The notes: generated by a model from the letters alone, not told the origin. Shown: positions 1 to 7,564, counted from the first letter of the stretch. The stretch is 10,223 nt of DNA from Circinella minor (GCA_016758965.1 JAEPRB010000635.1:1-10223), one strand, 5' to 3'. Numbers and translations are program-made.

Positions 1-44
1 AAAAAAACAATAACAATTTTTTTGGACGGTGTTACTATTTTTTG

Positions 45-66
45 TCCGGAACATAATTGTTCCGGA
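45..66. repeat. perfect 9-bp inverted repeat, TCCGGAACA / TGTTCCGGA
   Basis: Two perfect 9-base arms (45-53 and 58-66) flank the 4-base centre TAAT. The arms are much richer in G and C than the surrounding DNA, which makes a chance match unlikely. The site lies about 100 bases upstream of a TATA box, so a binding site for a dimeric regulator is a reasonable inference. A transposon end or a hairpin cannot be excluded. The half-site TCCGGA recurs only loosely nearby (TTCGGA at 84-88). Confidence 0.6.
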
Positions 67-88
67 TTCTGAAAACTTAACCTTCGGA

Positions 89-96
89 TCACGTGA
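89..96. promoter_or_regulatory. CACGTG (E-box) palindrome TCACGTGA
   Basis: This is a perfect 8-base palindrome with a CACGTG core, flanked by CGGA on the left and CCGG on the right, so the symmetry nearly extends to 16 bases. CACGTG is the classical site of bHLH regulators in fungi (for example the Cbf1 class). It lies between the 45-66 inverted repeat and the TATA box at 164-171, as expected for an upstream promoter element. Function is inferred from motif and position only. Confidence 0.45.
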
Positions 97-154
97 CCGG
101 GGAAAAAAGTAAACTTCTGGGTAGTCGCTAATATTTCAACAAAGGGGTAAGCAC

Positions 155-171
155 TGTGTAACCTATAAAAG
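155..171 (+). promoter_or_regulatory. TATA box (TATAAAAG) preceded by TGTGTAACC
   Basis: A strong TATA-box match sits at 164-171, directly after TGTGTAACC at 155-163. The same 9-mer precedes the TATA-like sequence upstream of the zinc-finger gene (3930-3938) and occurs again at 3556-3564. A transcript start about 30 bases downstream would place the ATG at 244 within a short leader and would exclude the in-frame ATG at 175. Confidence 0.45.
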
Positions 172-243
172 CGTATGAATTATGGTTACACAAAGGTCTT
201 GTTGGTTACAGCTCCTGATTTTTACCATTCCATTTTTTTAACA

Positions 244-387
244 ATGGGAAGTCTCAATAAAAAACAAAATAGATATAAGAAAAAGAAAAAAACTCGAAAT
301 ATAGTTGTTTTTAAATATTGCTTGCGTAAAGATACTATTATCTATACCAAAAAAAAAAAAATTAAAGGATTTGCAGGCTGTTGTTGA
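244..387 (+). CDS. doubtful small basic protein, 47 residues
   Basis: I do not recognise this product. The ATG at 244 has a favourable context (ACAATGG) and lies about 75 bases after a TATA box, so I prefer it to the in-frame ATG at 175, which is only four bases past that box. The predicted peptide is strongly basic, with a lysine cluster near residues 12-16, a second one near 36-39 and the C-terminal residues GCC. Much of the lysine content comes from A-tracts, so chance translation of A-rich DNA is a real possibility. A terminal CC can be a prenylation signal in Rab-type proteins, but nothing else here supports that. There is no clear AATAAA directly after the stop. The main support is the promoter-like block upstream. 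Confidence 0.22.
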   Translation: MGSLNKKQNRYKKKKKTRNIVVFKYCLRKDTIIYTKKKKIKGFAGCC

Positions 388-623
388 ATAGCAACCAAGT
401 AGAAATGTAACTAGATCCGACATTTTTAAATAAACAAAATAGAACAAGGCTCTCACAGAAAATTCTGGGGAAATAGCAGAAATATCAAATGGTACTATGA
501 AAATCAAGCAACAGAGAAAAAGAAAAAGATTAGAATACTTCTTAATACTACACACACATATACTATCATCTCTTTTCATCTTTTTTTTTTTTTAAAAAAT
601 ATATAATAAATTTCTAAAGTATT
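388..623. other. no gene seen
   Basis: A/T-rich sequence with homopolymer runs, including T12 near 580. A 113-codon minus-strand frame covers 238-579, but its content is mainly translated poly-A/T (runs of F, L and I) and I do not regard it as a gene. Confidence 0.5.
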
Positions 624-861
624 TCACAGACTTATCTTGAGTAGTAGAATTTTGAGAGCCTCATTGGTGGCAATATTATTACCCAGAGGTATCTGAAAAT
701 ATCTCAATGTTGGCCAAATGACGGTTTAAGTCATGGTGCAGATAGTCAGTGGCAGCCTTAGCAGATGATGATAAAAATAATGATGTTTACCATATATTAT
801 TAGCAAGGACTGAGTAATTTTCTGATGCAATGAGTTCTAGTAGTATAGTCGTGATTCGCAT
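624..861 (-). pseudogene. coding-like remnant, minus strand, unidentified
   Basis: Reading from an ATG at 861 gives 24 codons to a TAA at 787-789. The same frame then continues open for 35 codons of well-mixed composition (segments such as AATDYLHHDLNRHLANIEIF) to a TAA at 679-681. Shifting by one base at that point opens a further stretch beginning NNIATNEALK that ends at a TGA at 624-626. The segment is visibly less A/T-rich than its surroundings. This is what a decayed helical protein fragment would look like, with one nonsense and one frameshift lesion, but I recognise no family. The plus-strand frames carry more stops. A chance open stretch cannot be excluded. Confidence 0.28.
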
Positions 862-2240
862 AAATTGTATATATAGTAGATAAATGTTGGAGCTTGATTT
901 TACAAAAAATTAAAAATAAAGGAGGATTATAAAGTAAAAAATTAAAAAAAAAAAATATTACTGTAAATATTGTTTAGCAGTATCTAGCCCTCGAATACAT
1001 AGTGCATATTTATTATTATATTGTCATATATAACTTTACTAGTTTATCTATACTGGCGTATATAACATTACGTCAGAGATGCTAGATTATGGAAGACAAT
1101 AAATAAAAACCACAAATTTTCAGCGTACTGTATATACCATCACTTGGCTATCTATGTAGGGCTATATACGTATGACATATGTGAGGGTAAATAGAATAAG
1201 GAGTCTCTGATGTTCCATATGTAGGGTATATAGGCCGACGATATATGCTTACCTATCTCTAAAAAGTCTATATAATAATTATTATCTCGGAGGTAGTGAT
1301 GAAAGATCAATATCTCAGTGAAAAGGGTATATATGAGTGGAATAACAGTGATAATAAATAATTCCAATATTCATCTAAATCGATTGAAGTGTAAGATTCT
1401 GTTATTAATCGAGAGTTTAAGTTAAAATGCTATTTGTGTTATCTTATAATCCCATCCTGGTATAAAACTCAAAGCAGATGCCAAGTGTAACTTACTCTAC
1501 ATCATCAAGAAATCTGACATTTCTCTTCCGTTTGTATCACTGCATATACTATAGAAGAAAAAGAAAGATATTATAGTTACTTTTTTATGTATTAATATTT
1601 CTTATGCTTTTATATATAAGTCATAAAGGCCAATCATTCATATCAAAGTATAAAAGTTAATTTACTATTTATCCGTCGTGTGAAGAAAAAAAAAGAAATT
1701 GTATGCCATCAAACTATAATTCCTGGCTAATTATAACTTTTTTCACTACAACATGATATGATTGCACAAAACAGAACAGTAAATAATACTATACCAAAAA
1801 TAAAAATAAAAAAACTTCTTTGACATTGAGTTAATAAATTGTTTTTTAACATTTCATTTCGAAACGTCAAAAAAAAAAAAAAAGAAAAAAACTATGTATC
1901 ATAATTACGTTTTTCAAGTCATATATTCAGTTAAGCGCTATGAAAGTAAATACATATTTTATGAGGGATTGTTTAGAGTAACGTTTGACAACAAAAACAG
2001 TAATGTAATCGAGTTATACGTAATAAAAATGATGCATTTTTCATCAAGTAAGAAAATGTACGTATAGATAGATTCTTGATCCTACTTGCACACCTCTATT
2101 ATAATAACGAACGTACGTAACGTTACTTTTTATTTTTAACTTTTTATTGATTACGTACCATAAATATTATAGTATAACGAATTTAAAAATTATAAATAAA
2201 TGGTATATTAAAAACACTTTTATCGCTGCTTCCAATTTGT
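862..2240. other. gene-poor A/T-rich stretch with one possible exon
   Basis: No convincing gene. On the minus strand a frame open from about 1367 to 1152 contains a GTAAGC donor-like site reading leftward from 1252, so 1253-1365 could be an exon (segment HHYLRDNNYYIDFLEI), but I find no partner exon. The rest is A/T-rich DNA with short poly-A and poly-T runs (for example near 945, 1690 and 1870) and repeated TACGTA-type words near 2030-2160. Confidence 0.4.
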
Positions 2241-3173
2241 TTACAAATATTTCACAAAATCCAATTTCAAAGTTGCCATAGCTCCCTTGTCCCATACTTG
2301 AGCTGCAATATGCTTAAAAAACTTTGATGAGGCCATGACACTGGAATGTCTATCTTGATTACGAGAACGATCTACAATTGTCCATATTGTATAAGGTCTT
2401 GTTCGAACATCATTGGTAAATTTGGACGAAAAACAATAGCAGAGGTAGGTAGACAATCGATCAAACTTGGATTTTACTTGGCGTAACTGAGCATGCTCGT
2501 CGAACATATAGGATAATTGTTGATTAGAAAACCAAATTCCATTAAATTGTGTATCTTCTTTCATCATTATTTCAATTTCTTTAAATTTATATTTTTCAAT
2601 AAACATCCTTGTGTTCCTACTTGGTATAAACCCATTTGAGCTAGAGGTATCAGTAATTGGTAATTAATTGCTGTTCAAGCGTGTAGACAAAGTAAACAAA
2701 ACGTTCATGGTTTTAGAATTATTCTTATTAATTAAGCATAATTCTATATTTTGGTACCTTGTGTCGCTATAGGATAAAGAGGACTGAGGGATATTTTCTT
2801 TCGTTGACGATAGTTTTTCATAGTACACATCCAGTAATGCAAGTTTTGAATCGATCTCACCATTAAGAATAAACAATCACTTGTTTCCCTCCACAAAAAG
2901 AGATGTAATGTTGTATGTACTTGTTGTAGGCTGATCAACTTGATTATTGGACAAGGTGGTATATATATCAGTCATCAATTTGTTGCATAATAATCCAAGA
3001 CGTGACAATGTAACAGGGTGTATATATGATACAATGAAATTTACTATATAACATTTTAAATTTATTATGGAAGTCAAAGAATCAGTAACTATAATGAAAA
3101 GACTCTTCCCCCTTTCCTCAATAACGAAGTAGCGTGGGTAATAAACAATACAGCTTTTAGAAGTTTCCGCTTT
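2241..3173 (-). pseudogene. unidentified minus-strand gene with in-frame stops
   Basis: Three open stretches lie in one and the same minus frame: from about 3173 to 2880, then 2876 to 2667, then 2663 to 2244. They are divided only by a TGA at 2877-2879 and a TAA at 2664-2666. Two stops in about 310 codons is far fewer than expected by chance at this base composition. The last part looks most like protein (segments FNGIWFSNQQLSYMFDEHAQ and YTIWTIVDRSRNQ) and ends at a TAA at 2241-2243. I do not recognise the family. Two readings are possible. In one, it is a pseudogene with two nonsense lesions. In the other, the stops fall in introns; for example 2757-2641 (117 nt, phase-compatible, GT...CTCTAG) would remove the TAA. 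A second candidate, 2880-2767, would remove the TGA but has a weak GTGATT donor. The ATG at 2606 could instead start a short intact ORF. Confidence 0.45.
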
Positions 3174-3320
3174 TTACCTTTTTCAGTTGCATAATAAATC
3201 CGATGTAATAAAAAGTGATTAATCTTTCAAGTATATTATTATTATTCGTAGTATCCAAATGAATCCACCGTATCCAATATCTTTTCATATATTTATCTGA
3301 TAAATTATAATAGTTTTTAC

Positions 3321-3383
3321 TTGATCAACTTGTCCACATGCTATTCCAAGATAACATAAGTAATCGTCAATCTTTACACACAT
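3321..3383 (-). other. possible first exon (21 codons) upstream of the 2241-3173 gene
   Basis: An ATG at 3383 opens exactly 21 codons (segment MCVKIDDYLCYLGIACG) ending at a CAA|GTAAAA donor at 3321/3320 in phase 0. A candidate 40-nt intron ending in GAAAAG would continue with about 12 further open codons before a stop. The composition is protein-like and the unit is collinear with the gene downstream on the same strand. The next link is not resolved, so this is a weak call. Confidence 0.22.
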
Positions 3384-3929
3384 GACAAAAACACCAACGT
3401 TTCAAAAAAGAAAAATGATTAAAAATATTATAGAAGATTTTTGCTGGTAAAGTTGTGAAAGAAAAAAAAAGGAAAGCAAAGGATTTAAAAATATTTCTGA
3501 TATCGATTATAAATATATACTTGTTAATGACCAATGAAATGTGGGTAAACTTTTATGTGTAACCTAATATGTCCGCATTTGGTATATGGATTGAATTCGA
3601 TGATACGTTTTCACCTACTTTGACGATGGATATAATATGATATTTTTTTTATAAACAAATGTATTAAAGTCATAGTGTACGTAAGTACAAGTAACAACAA
3701 AATAAATAAATTTAAGTGTTATACGTACAAACAATGATAGTATTAAATTATTTAACATGTATAATTATAAAGTATTACGTATCAAACTAAAAAAAACCAC
3801 TATCATACTGTATTACATGGGTTATTTGCATGAATGTTATTATCAAACCAAAAATATATAACTATTACGTATTGCATGAAAAAAAAATTGAAATGATGAG
3901 CTGTCTCTTATTTGATAACATGGGGTTTA
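3384..3929. other. intergenic, no gene seen
   Basis: A/T-rich DNA with no ORF worth naming. A short minus-strand stretch near 3530-3620 is open for about 25 codons but has no start, stop or splice context. The only notable word is a TGTGTAACC copy at 3556-3564. Confidence 0.45.
3556..3564 (+). promoter_or_regulatory. third copy of TGTGTAACC
   Basis: This matches the 9-mer found directly before TATA-like sequences at 155-163 and 3930-3938. Together with the copy at 3930 it shares a 13-base identical core (TTTATGTGTAACC). No TATA box or gene follows within 100 bases, so this copy may be a decayed promoter or a chance match. Confidence 0.25.
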
Positions 3930-3946
3930 TGTGTAACCAATAAATA
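3930..3946 (+). promoter_or_regulatory. putative core promoter of the zinc-finger gene
   Basis: TGTGTAACC (3930-3938) is followed directly by AATAAATA (3939-3946), a TATA-like sequence about 70 bases upstream of the ATG at 4018. The arrangement copies that at 155-171. A start of transcription about 30 bases downstream would make a leader of roughly 50 bases. A nine-codon upstream ORF (3963-3989) lies near that start and may or may not be in the mRNA. Confidence 0.4.
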
Positions 3947-4017
3947 GCGTGAGCATTTTACAATGAATTTTTGGGTTTCCATAATTTAACATTTTTTTTT
4001 CTTTGCTCTTTAATTCC

Positions 4018-4680
4018 ATGAGCTCTTCCATTTGTCAAGATTGTGAAAAATCGTTTTCATCAAAACAAGCCTTAAATCTTCATGTCTACCGTTTGCATTC
4101 CAAAGAAACAACTATTGAGTTGAATAAAGGCAAGTGAAGCTTAACTTTTTTTTTTAAAAAAAAATACTAATGAATATTTTAATTAATAGTGTCAAAAACG
4201 GTGACTAGGAATGAAAAAGGGGTTTTTGTTTGTCCATATTGTGATAAGGACTATTCTAATCCCGATTCATTGAAAAGACACATAAAAAAAATCCACGACA
4301 ACAGTGGAAACGATAACAGCAATTCAGATGATGATTGTTTAGTCGAGGATGATGCTGTTAATGTAATTTTAGATGTCACGGCAACACCATCGCAACCGAA
4401 AGATCAAACAAAGGATGAAAACAATGATAAAAGACACGACTATAAAACATCAGTTTTATCGGCTTTCGATGCACTACAGCAACCTGAAAAAGACCAAGAG
4501 AAAAAACTATTAATAGCTGAATTAGGAGACTTGGAACCTGTCGTTTACGTTGACCCTGAAGGGGAAGAACACCACTTGTTGGCTACAGCAAAAGTTATTG
4601 GAAAGTTGATGACGGCTGAAGAAGGAAACCAACCATCACCACCTATTTTCGTTCCAAAAAAGAGAAAGAAAGAGTATTAA
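4018..4680 (+). CDS. two-finger C2H2 zinc-finger protein, 200 residues, spliced
   Basis: The exons are 4018-4129 and 4190-4680. Exon 1 encodes a C2H2 finger (C6, C9, H22, H27; C-x2-C-x12-H-x4-H). Exon 2 carries a second finger of identical spacing (C52, C55, H68, H73; core VCPYCDKDYSNPDSLKRHIK). Then follow an acidic D/E/N/S-rich linker at about residues 75-95, a charged middle section, and a basic C-terminus PKKRKKEY that resembles an SV40-type nuclear localisation signal. This suggests a small nuclear, DNA-binding protein; its targets are unknown. The intron (4130-4189) keeps the frame only if spliced GC-AG. Without exon 1 the second exon has no ATG near its 5' end (GTG at 4189), so the two-exon model is needed. 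A TGTGTAACC/TATA-like element lies upstream and AATAAA lies at 4742. No lesion is visible, and this is the best intact host gene in the window. Confidence 0.8.
4130..4189 (+). other. 60-nt GC-AG intron in the zinc-finger gene
   Basis: The donor is AAAG|GCAAGT, the usual consensus for GC-type donors. A branch site TACTAAT lies about 20 bases before the acceptor TTAATAG. Exon 1 is 112 nt (phase 1) and exon 2 starts with TG, which completes a GTG codon and opens the finger-2 frame. The nearby GT (4134, CAA|GTGAAG) would throw exon 2 out of frame and meet a TAG within seven codons. Confidence 0.7.
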
Positions 4681-4741
4681 TTTTTATTAAAAAATGTATT
4701 GATACTAAATCATTTGTTTTTGAAAGATTACAAAAAAAATT

Positions 4742-4747
4742 AATAAA
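4742..4747 (+). terminator. polyadenylation signal AATAAA
   Basis: AATAAA lies 62 bases after the stop codon of the zinc-finger gene. In such A/T-rich DNA the hexamer is common, so the call rests on its position. Confidence 0.4.
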
Positions 4748-4859
4748 AATGGGAAAAACAAGTGATAAAACAATTTATTGAAGATATAATTTGTATAATG
4801 AAAAAGAAATAGAGAAAGTGCAGATAATTATGATTTCTTTTTTCGCCAAAACCGACCAC

Positions 4860-5114
4860 GGTGAAAACAGGCTTGTGAAATTGGTGAAATTGGTGAAATT
4901 GGTGAAATCGGTTTGTGAAATCGGTGAAATCGGTGAAATTGGTGAAATAGGTTTGTGAAATCGGTGAAATAGGCTTGTGAAATTGGTGAAATCGGTGAAA
5001 TCAACTGGTGAAATCGGTGAAATTGGTGAAATCGGCTGGTTGAAATTGGTGAAATCAGTGAAATTGGTGAAATAGGCTTGTGAAATCGGTGAAATCGGTG
5101 AAATTAGTGAAATC
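4860..5114 (+). repeat. 9-bp minisatellite (GGTGAAATY) in higher-order blocks
   Basis: Tandem units of GGTGAAAT followed by T, C or A are grouped in seven blocks. Each block opens with a longer unit (13 or 14 bases, such as GGCTTGTGAAATT) starting at 4870, 4910, 4950, 4972, 5003, 5034 and 5075, followed by one to three 9-base units. A diverged unit, GGTGAAAAC, stands at 4860. Block lengths are 40, 40, 22, 31, 31, 41 and 40 bases. The minus strand stays open through the array and would read ISP-, FTN- and FHR-type triplets, but each 13-base leader shifts the frame by one, so a selected repeat protein is unlikely. The array lies between the zinc-finger gene and a small spliced unit. Confidence 0.9.
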
Positions 5115-5168
5115 AAAAAAACTCCTTTTTTACTTCCACTCTCAATTTATTAATTTTTTGAATTGTAG

Positions 5169-5449
5169 TGAACCATCACTTGAGAAGCTGCATACTCAAT
5201 ACAATTAAGGAACCAATCTCCAACCCTCAGGTAAGAAACTCTGAAGAAAGTTATTAAAACAAGATCGAGTAGCAGAAAGAATCAGATGTGGATTACACTA
5301 AGAACTACGTGTTTTTATTATTGATAAGGTCGGATTAACATCAACAGGAGAACGAGGGATTAATAAATGAGGGAATAATAAAAGACAAAAAATGGAGGAA
5401 AAAGGCGAATTGCCTTCATTGGGACGACAACATGAAGAAATGGATATGA
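5169..5449 (+). CDS. possible small spliced gene, 3' part, unidentified
   Basis: Two exon-like pieces fit together. The first, 5169-5230, is bounded by TTGTAG| on the left and CAG|GTAAGA on the right, a strong donor, and is open in one frame (segment NHHLRSCILNTIKEPISNPQ). A 117-nt intron (5231-5347) ends in TTAACATCAACAG, with TTAAC as a branch-like site. The second piece, 5348-5449, continues in phase for 33 codons (segment KWRKKANCLHWDDNMKKW) to a TGA at 5447-5449. AATAAA follows at 5486. The phase match, strong donor and polyadenylation signal support a real gene end, but the 5' exon with its ATG is not found; it would lie at or beyond the minisatellite. Product not recognised. An alternative 31-codon ORF in another frame starts at 5392. 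Confidence 0.35.
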
Positions 5450-5485
5450 CGAATGGAATGGATTTAAGATGCCGATATCGTTTGT

Positions 5486-5491
5486 AATAAA
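5486..5491 (+). terminator. polyadenylation signal AATAAA
   Basis: AATAAA lies 36 bases after the TGA that ends the spliced unit 5169-5449, a normal distance for a fungal 3' end. Confidence 0.3.
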
Positions 5492-5796
5492 AACTAAATC
5501 TATTTTGGTGTTATACTTTTTTTTTTTATAAATATCTTAAAACAGCTCATACAATTAATTCCCAAAAGAACCCCAAACTTGATAGCAGAGTGCTTCATGG
5601 GTAATCGACTACTTCTGAAGGTTCCTATTACATGTCATACTTTGTATCAATGACATTCTTATTATTATACAAGACTCCTACTTCCCAATTAGAGAAAGCA
5701 CTGGTAAGTATAATTCTTGTAGCATGTACTTTTACCAAACAGTGTTCTTTTTCTTTAATTATACAACAGATATTAATTGTGGTTTTTTGTTATAAA

Positions 5797-6522
5797 CTAT
5801 GTCGATAATCTGGATGTCAATTTGCTTGTTCTCTTTTTTCCACATTTTTGTTGAATAATATTTCGATTTTTGTTGATATTATATAATATAATGGGAAGTC
5901 CTAACAACAGTGTAATAATTCCGAATGCAACATAAGAAAGTGGAATTGTATGTACCATGATATATTGTAAAGGATGACGATCAATAAAATAGCCGGCAGA
6001 GTTAGCCATAAAAAGTATCCTGATTGCAACAGCACGACAAGTTAATCCAAAGAAATTATTGCCAGTTCATGTATTTCGTATGGGGATTGGTCTGTTCTAA
6101 TGTTTGTAATATAAATTAGTATACACCTGTAGTAAATAAGAGTGGCTAGTAATATATATAGTATATAGATAAAGATTAAACAGACTATTATACTTGCTGT
6201 AAATAACCTATATATATTATAAATAAACAGATATCAAAATAACGTACAATAATATGTTGTTCAAGAACAAACATAACTACGTACTGTAATAATATTCCAA
6301 ATGGAAGAATAAGATATATGTTCCAACCACGAAATAAGCACGTTCTATATATTTATCTATACTTGTACAAAAGTAAAAGAAGATTTTATACATGTATATA
6401 ATATATAAAAGATTGTTAATACACCTATTACTGTTATCACTTTTTATTATTATTACTGTTACATTACCTGATAACCAGCTGAACAAATAAATAGTGAGAC
6501 AAGGTATTACAGATGATGACAT
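5797..6522 (-). pseudogene. multi-pass membrane protein, three exons, one-base frameshift
   Basis: Preferred model: exon 1 6522-6468 (ATG, segment SVIPCLTIYLFSW), intron 6467-6345 (CAG|GTAATG to ATATAG, 123 nt), exon 2 6344-6281 (segment RAYFVVGTYILFFHL), intron 6280-6208 (73 nt), exon 3 from 6207. Phases 1 and 2 join correctly. Exon 3 holds long hydrophobic helices (segments IIVCLIFIYILYILLATLIY and SYVAFGIITLLLGLPIILY), a loop with NIRTDQSPYEIHELAI, and a basic tail after NINKNRN. Near 6042-6050 the frame stops (TAA 6042-6044) just where a shift by one base opens LTCRAVAIRILFMANSAG, which runs to TAG at 5797. One lost T would explain this. An ATG at 6009 could also start a 70-residue ORF. 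A two-exon alternative (intron 6467-6197) is also in phase. At least four membrane helices are visible; a receptor or transporter is possible, but I recognise no family. Confidence 0.45.
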
Positions 6523-7564
6523 GGTGTAGTAAAAGCAAGTGAAACTGGTTTACTCTGATTTCTCTATTTCATTTTACCACCAGATACAGAAATAACACTA
6601 GCGACACATATAATATAATTTTAATCTATCAGAATGCTTACTATATTTCAGGACTTCAGACCCACAATGAATTTCCTGTTCCTGAATAAATTCACTTAAT
6701 AAAATATGAGTTTCTGAGGTTGTTGTCCATGTTTAAACCTTCCAAAATTTGTCCCGGACATCATACATTGCTTTTTTTTTACCAGTGTGATCATAACATT
6801 TCAATGCTGAGAAAGTATTTTGAAGCATAACCCGACAGATATACAGAAGAAAATTTAATGTCTGATTTACTTTCAACATTCACGAAATGGAATCTTTATG
6901 GCATGTTGGAAGCCACAGAAGCCCAATGTAGAATATTGCTTTTAAAATGAGAAAACAGGAAGATACGTATAATAAAAAAAATGACTCTAATATAACAGTA
7001 CTTGCTTTCTTTGGTGTTTCTCTTTATAACTTGTACTTTTTAAGTACTGGAAACTTTTACCAAACTTGAACAACTAGCTAGACCACATCAACAAATATTT
7101 TCATTGCTGGTTGAAATGGCTGTTTCATGCAAATCAAACACTTTCTAAAATAATTTATCACGTGTATAAAGTTACTCTTTCTCTTAAAAATTTGGACTAT
7201 AGTAGGTACAATCGGACGTCAGCTAAAACCATTTCGAAGGAAGTTTTCAAATATTATTACTTGTGGAATAAACTATCAAATTCTTTAATTTAACTTTCAG
7301 ATTAAAAACTGTTCATTTTATATGCAGTTTGTATAAAATGGACAGTTGAATAGACCATGAAAATATTTCTATTACTTTTTAGTAAAATACATAATTCAGG
7401 AAGGAGGTAAAAGTCGTGAGGATGATAAAATGAAAAAAGCTTTATGCAGATTAAAGATACAGAGGATCAGAAAATATCATTTTTTCAAACATCTAAATAA
7501 GGAGAATACAGTGAAGTGGATGGTAGAGTATTGTGTTGTTACGGCCCGTTCGGATCATTTTTAA
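6513..7564 (+). pseudogene. decayed multi-exon gene with a SANT/Myb-like segment
   Basis: One plus frame is nearly open from 6543 to 7145. It is broken by a TAA at 6687, a TAA at 6828 and a TGA at 6948, with a TGA at 6540 just before it. An intron at 6967-7044 (GTATAA to TTTTTAAG, 78 nt) joins the two halves in phase 1. Coding-like segments include CPGHHTLLFFYQCDHNISML, SDLLSTFTKWNLYGMLEATE and KLEQLARPHQQIFSLLVEMA. At a T-rich site near 7142-7148 the frame must shift by one base to continue as NLDYSRYNRTSAKTISKEVF followed by KYYYLWNKL, ending at TAA 7291-7293. That last segment resembles the third helix of SANT domains in ELM2-SANT-type chromatin proteins (pattern KT-x3-V-x2-YYLW-K). A further open stretch, 7361-7564, holds EGGKSREDDKMKKAL and could be a 3' exon, or a 44-residue ORF from the ATG at 7430. 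The minus strand is also partly open here but with twice as many stops. Confidence 0.4.
7309..7345. repeat. hairpin with 14-bp arms
   Basis: CTGTTCATTTTATA (7309-7322) and TATAAAATGGACAG (7332-7345) are inverted copies with one mismatch, which in RNA is a G-U pair. The loop is nine bases. It lies in the non-coding gap between the SANT-like ORF and the open stretch from 7361. It could be a structured RNA element, a small foldback remnant, or chance. Confidence 0.5.

Noticed and set aside
175..243. Upstream in-frame ATG giving a 70-residue version of the small basic ORF
   Set aside because: It lies four bases after the TATA box, so it would be upstream of any transcript start set by that box.
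238..579. 113-codon minus-strand ORF
   Set aside because: Its composition is mostly F, L and I from T-runs, and no motif or splice context supports it.
4134..4189. Ordinary GT-AG intron for the zinc-finger gene
   Set aside because: Splicing from this GT puts exon 2 out of frame and gives an early TAG.
4860..5114. CRISPR-like array
   Set aside because: The units are directly tandem with no unique spacers, and the DNA is eukaryotic.
4775..5116. 113-codon minus-strand ORF through the minisatellite (ISP/FTN repeats)
   Set aside because: It has no ATG start (TTG), and the 13-base leader units change the frame at each block, so no constant peptide repeat is kept.
5632..5808. 58-codon plus-strand ORF starting MSYFVSMTF, with a GTAAGT site inside
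   Set aside because: It is hydrophobic and A/T-driven, overlaps the tail of the better supported minus-strand gene, and has no partner exon that I can defend.
6595..7275. Minus-strand reading of the SANT-like locus (hydrophobic, receptor-like segments)
   Set aside because: This frame has about twice as many stops as the plus frame, lacks the in-phase intron and cannot explain the SANT-like segment; I regard it as the antisense shadow.
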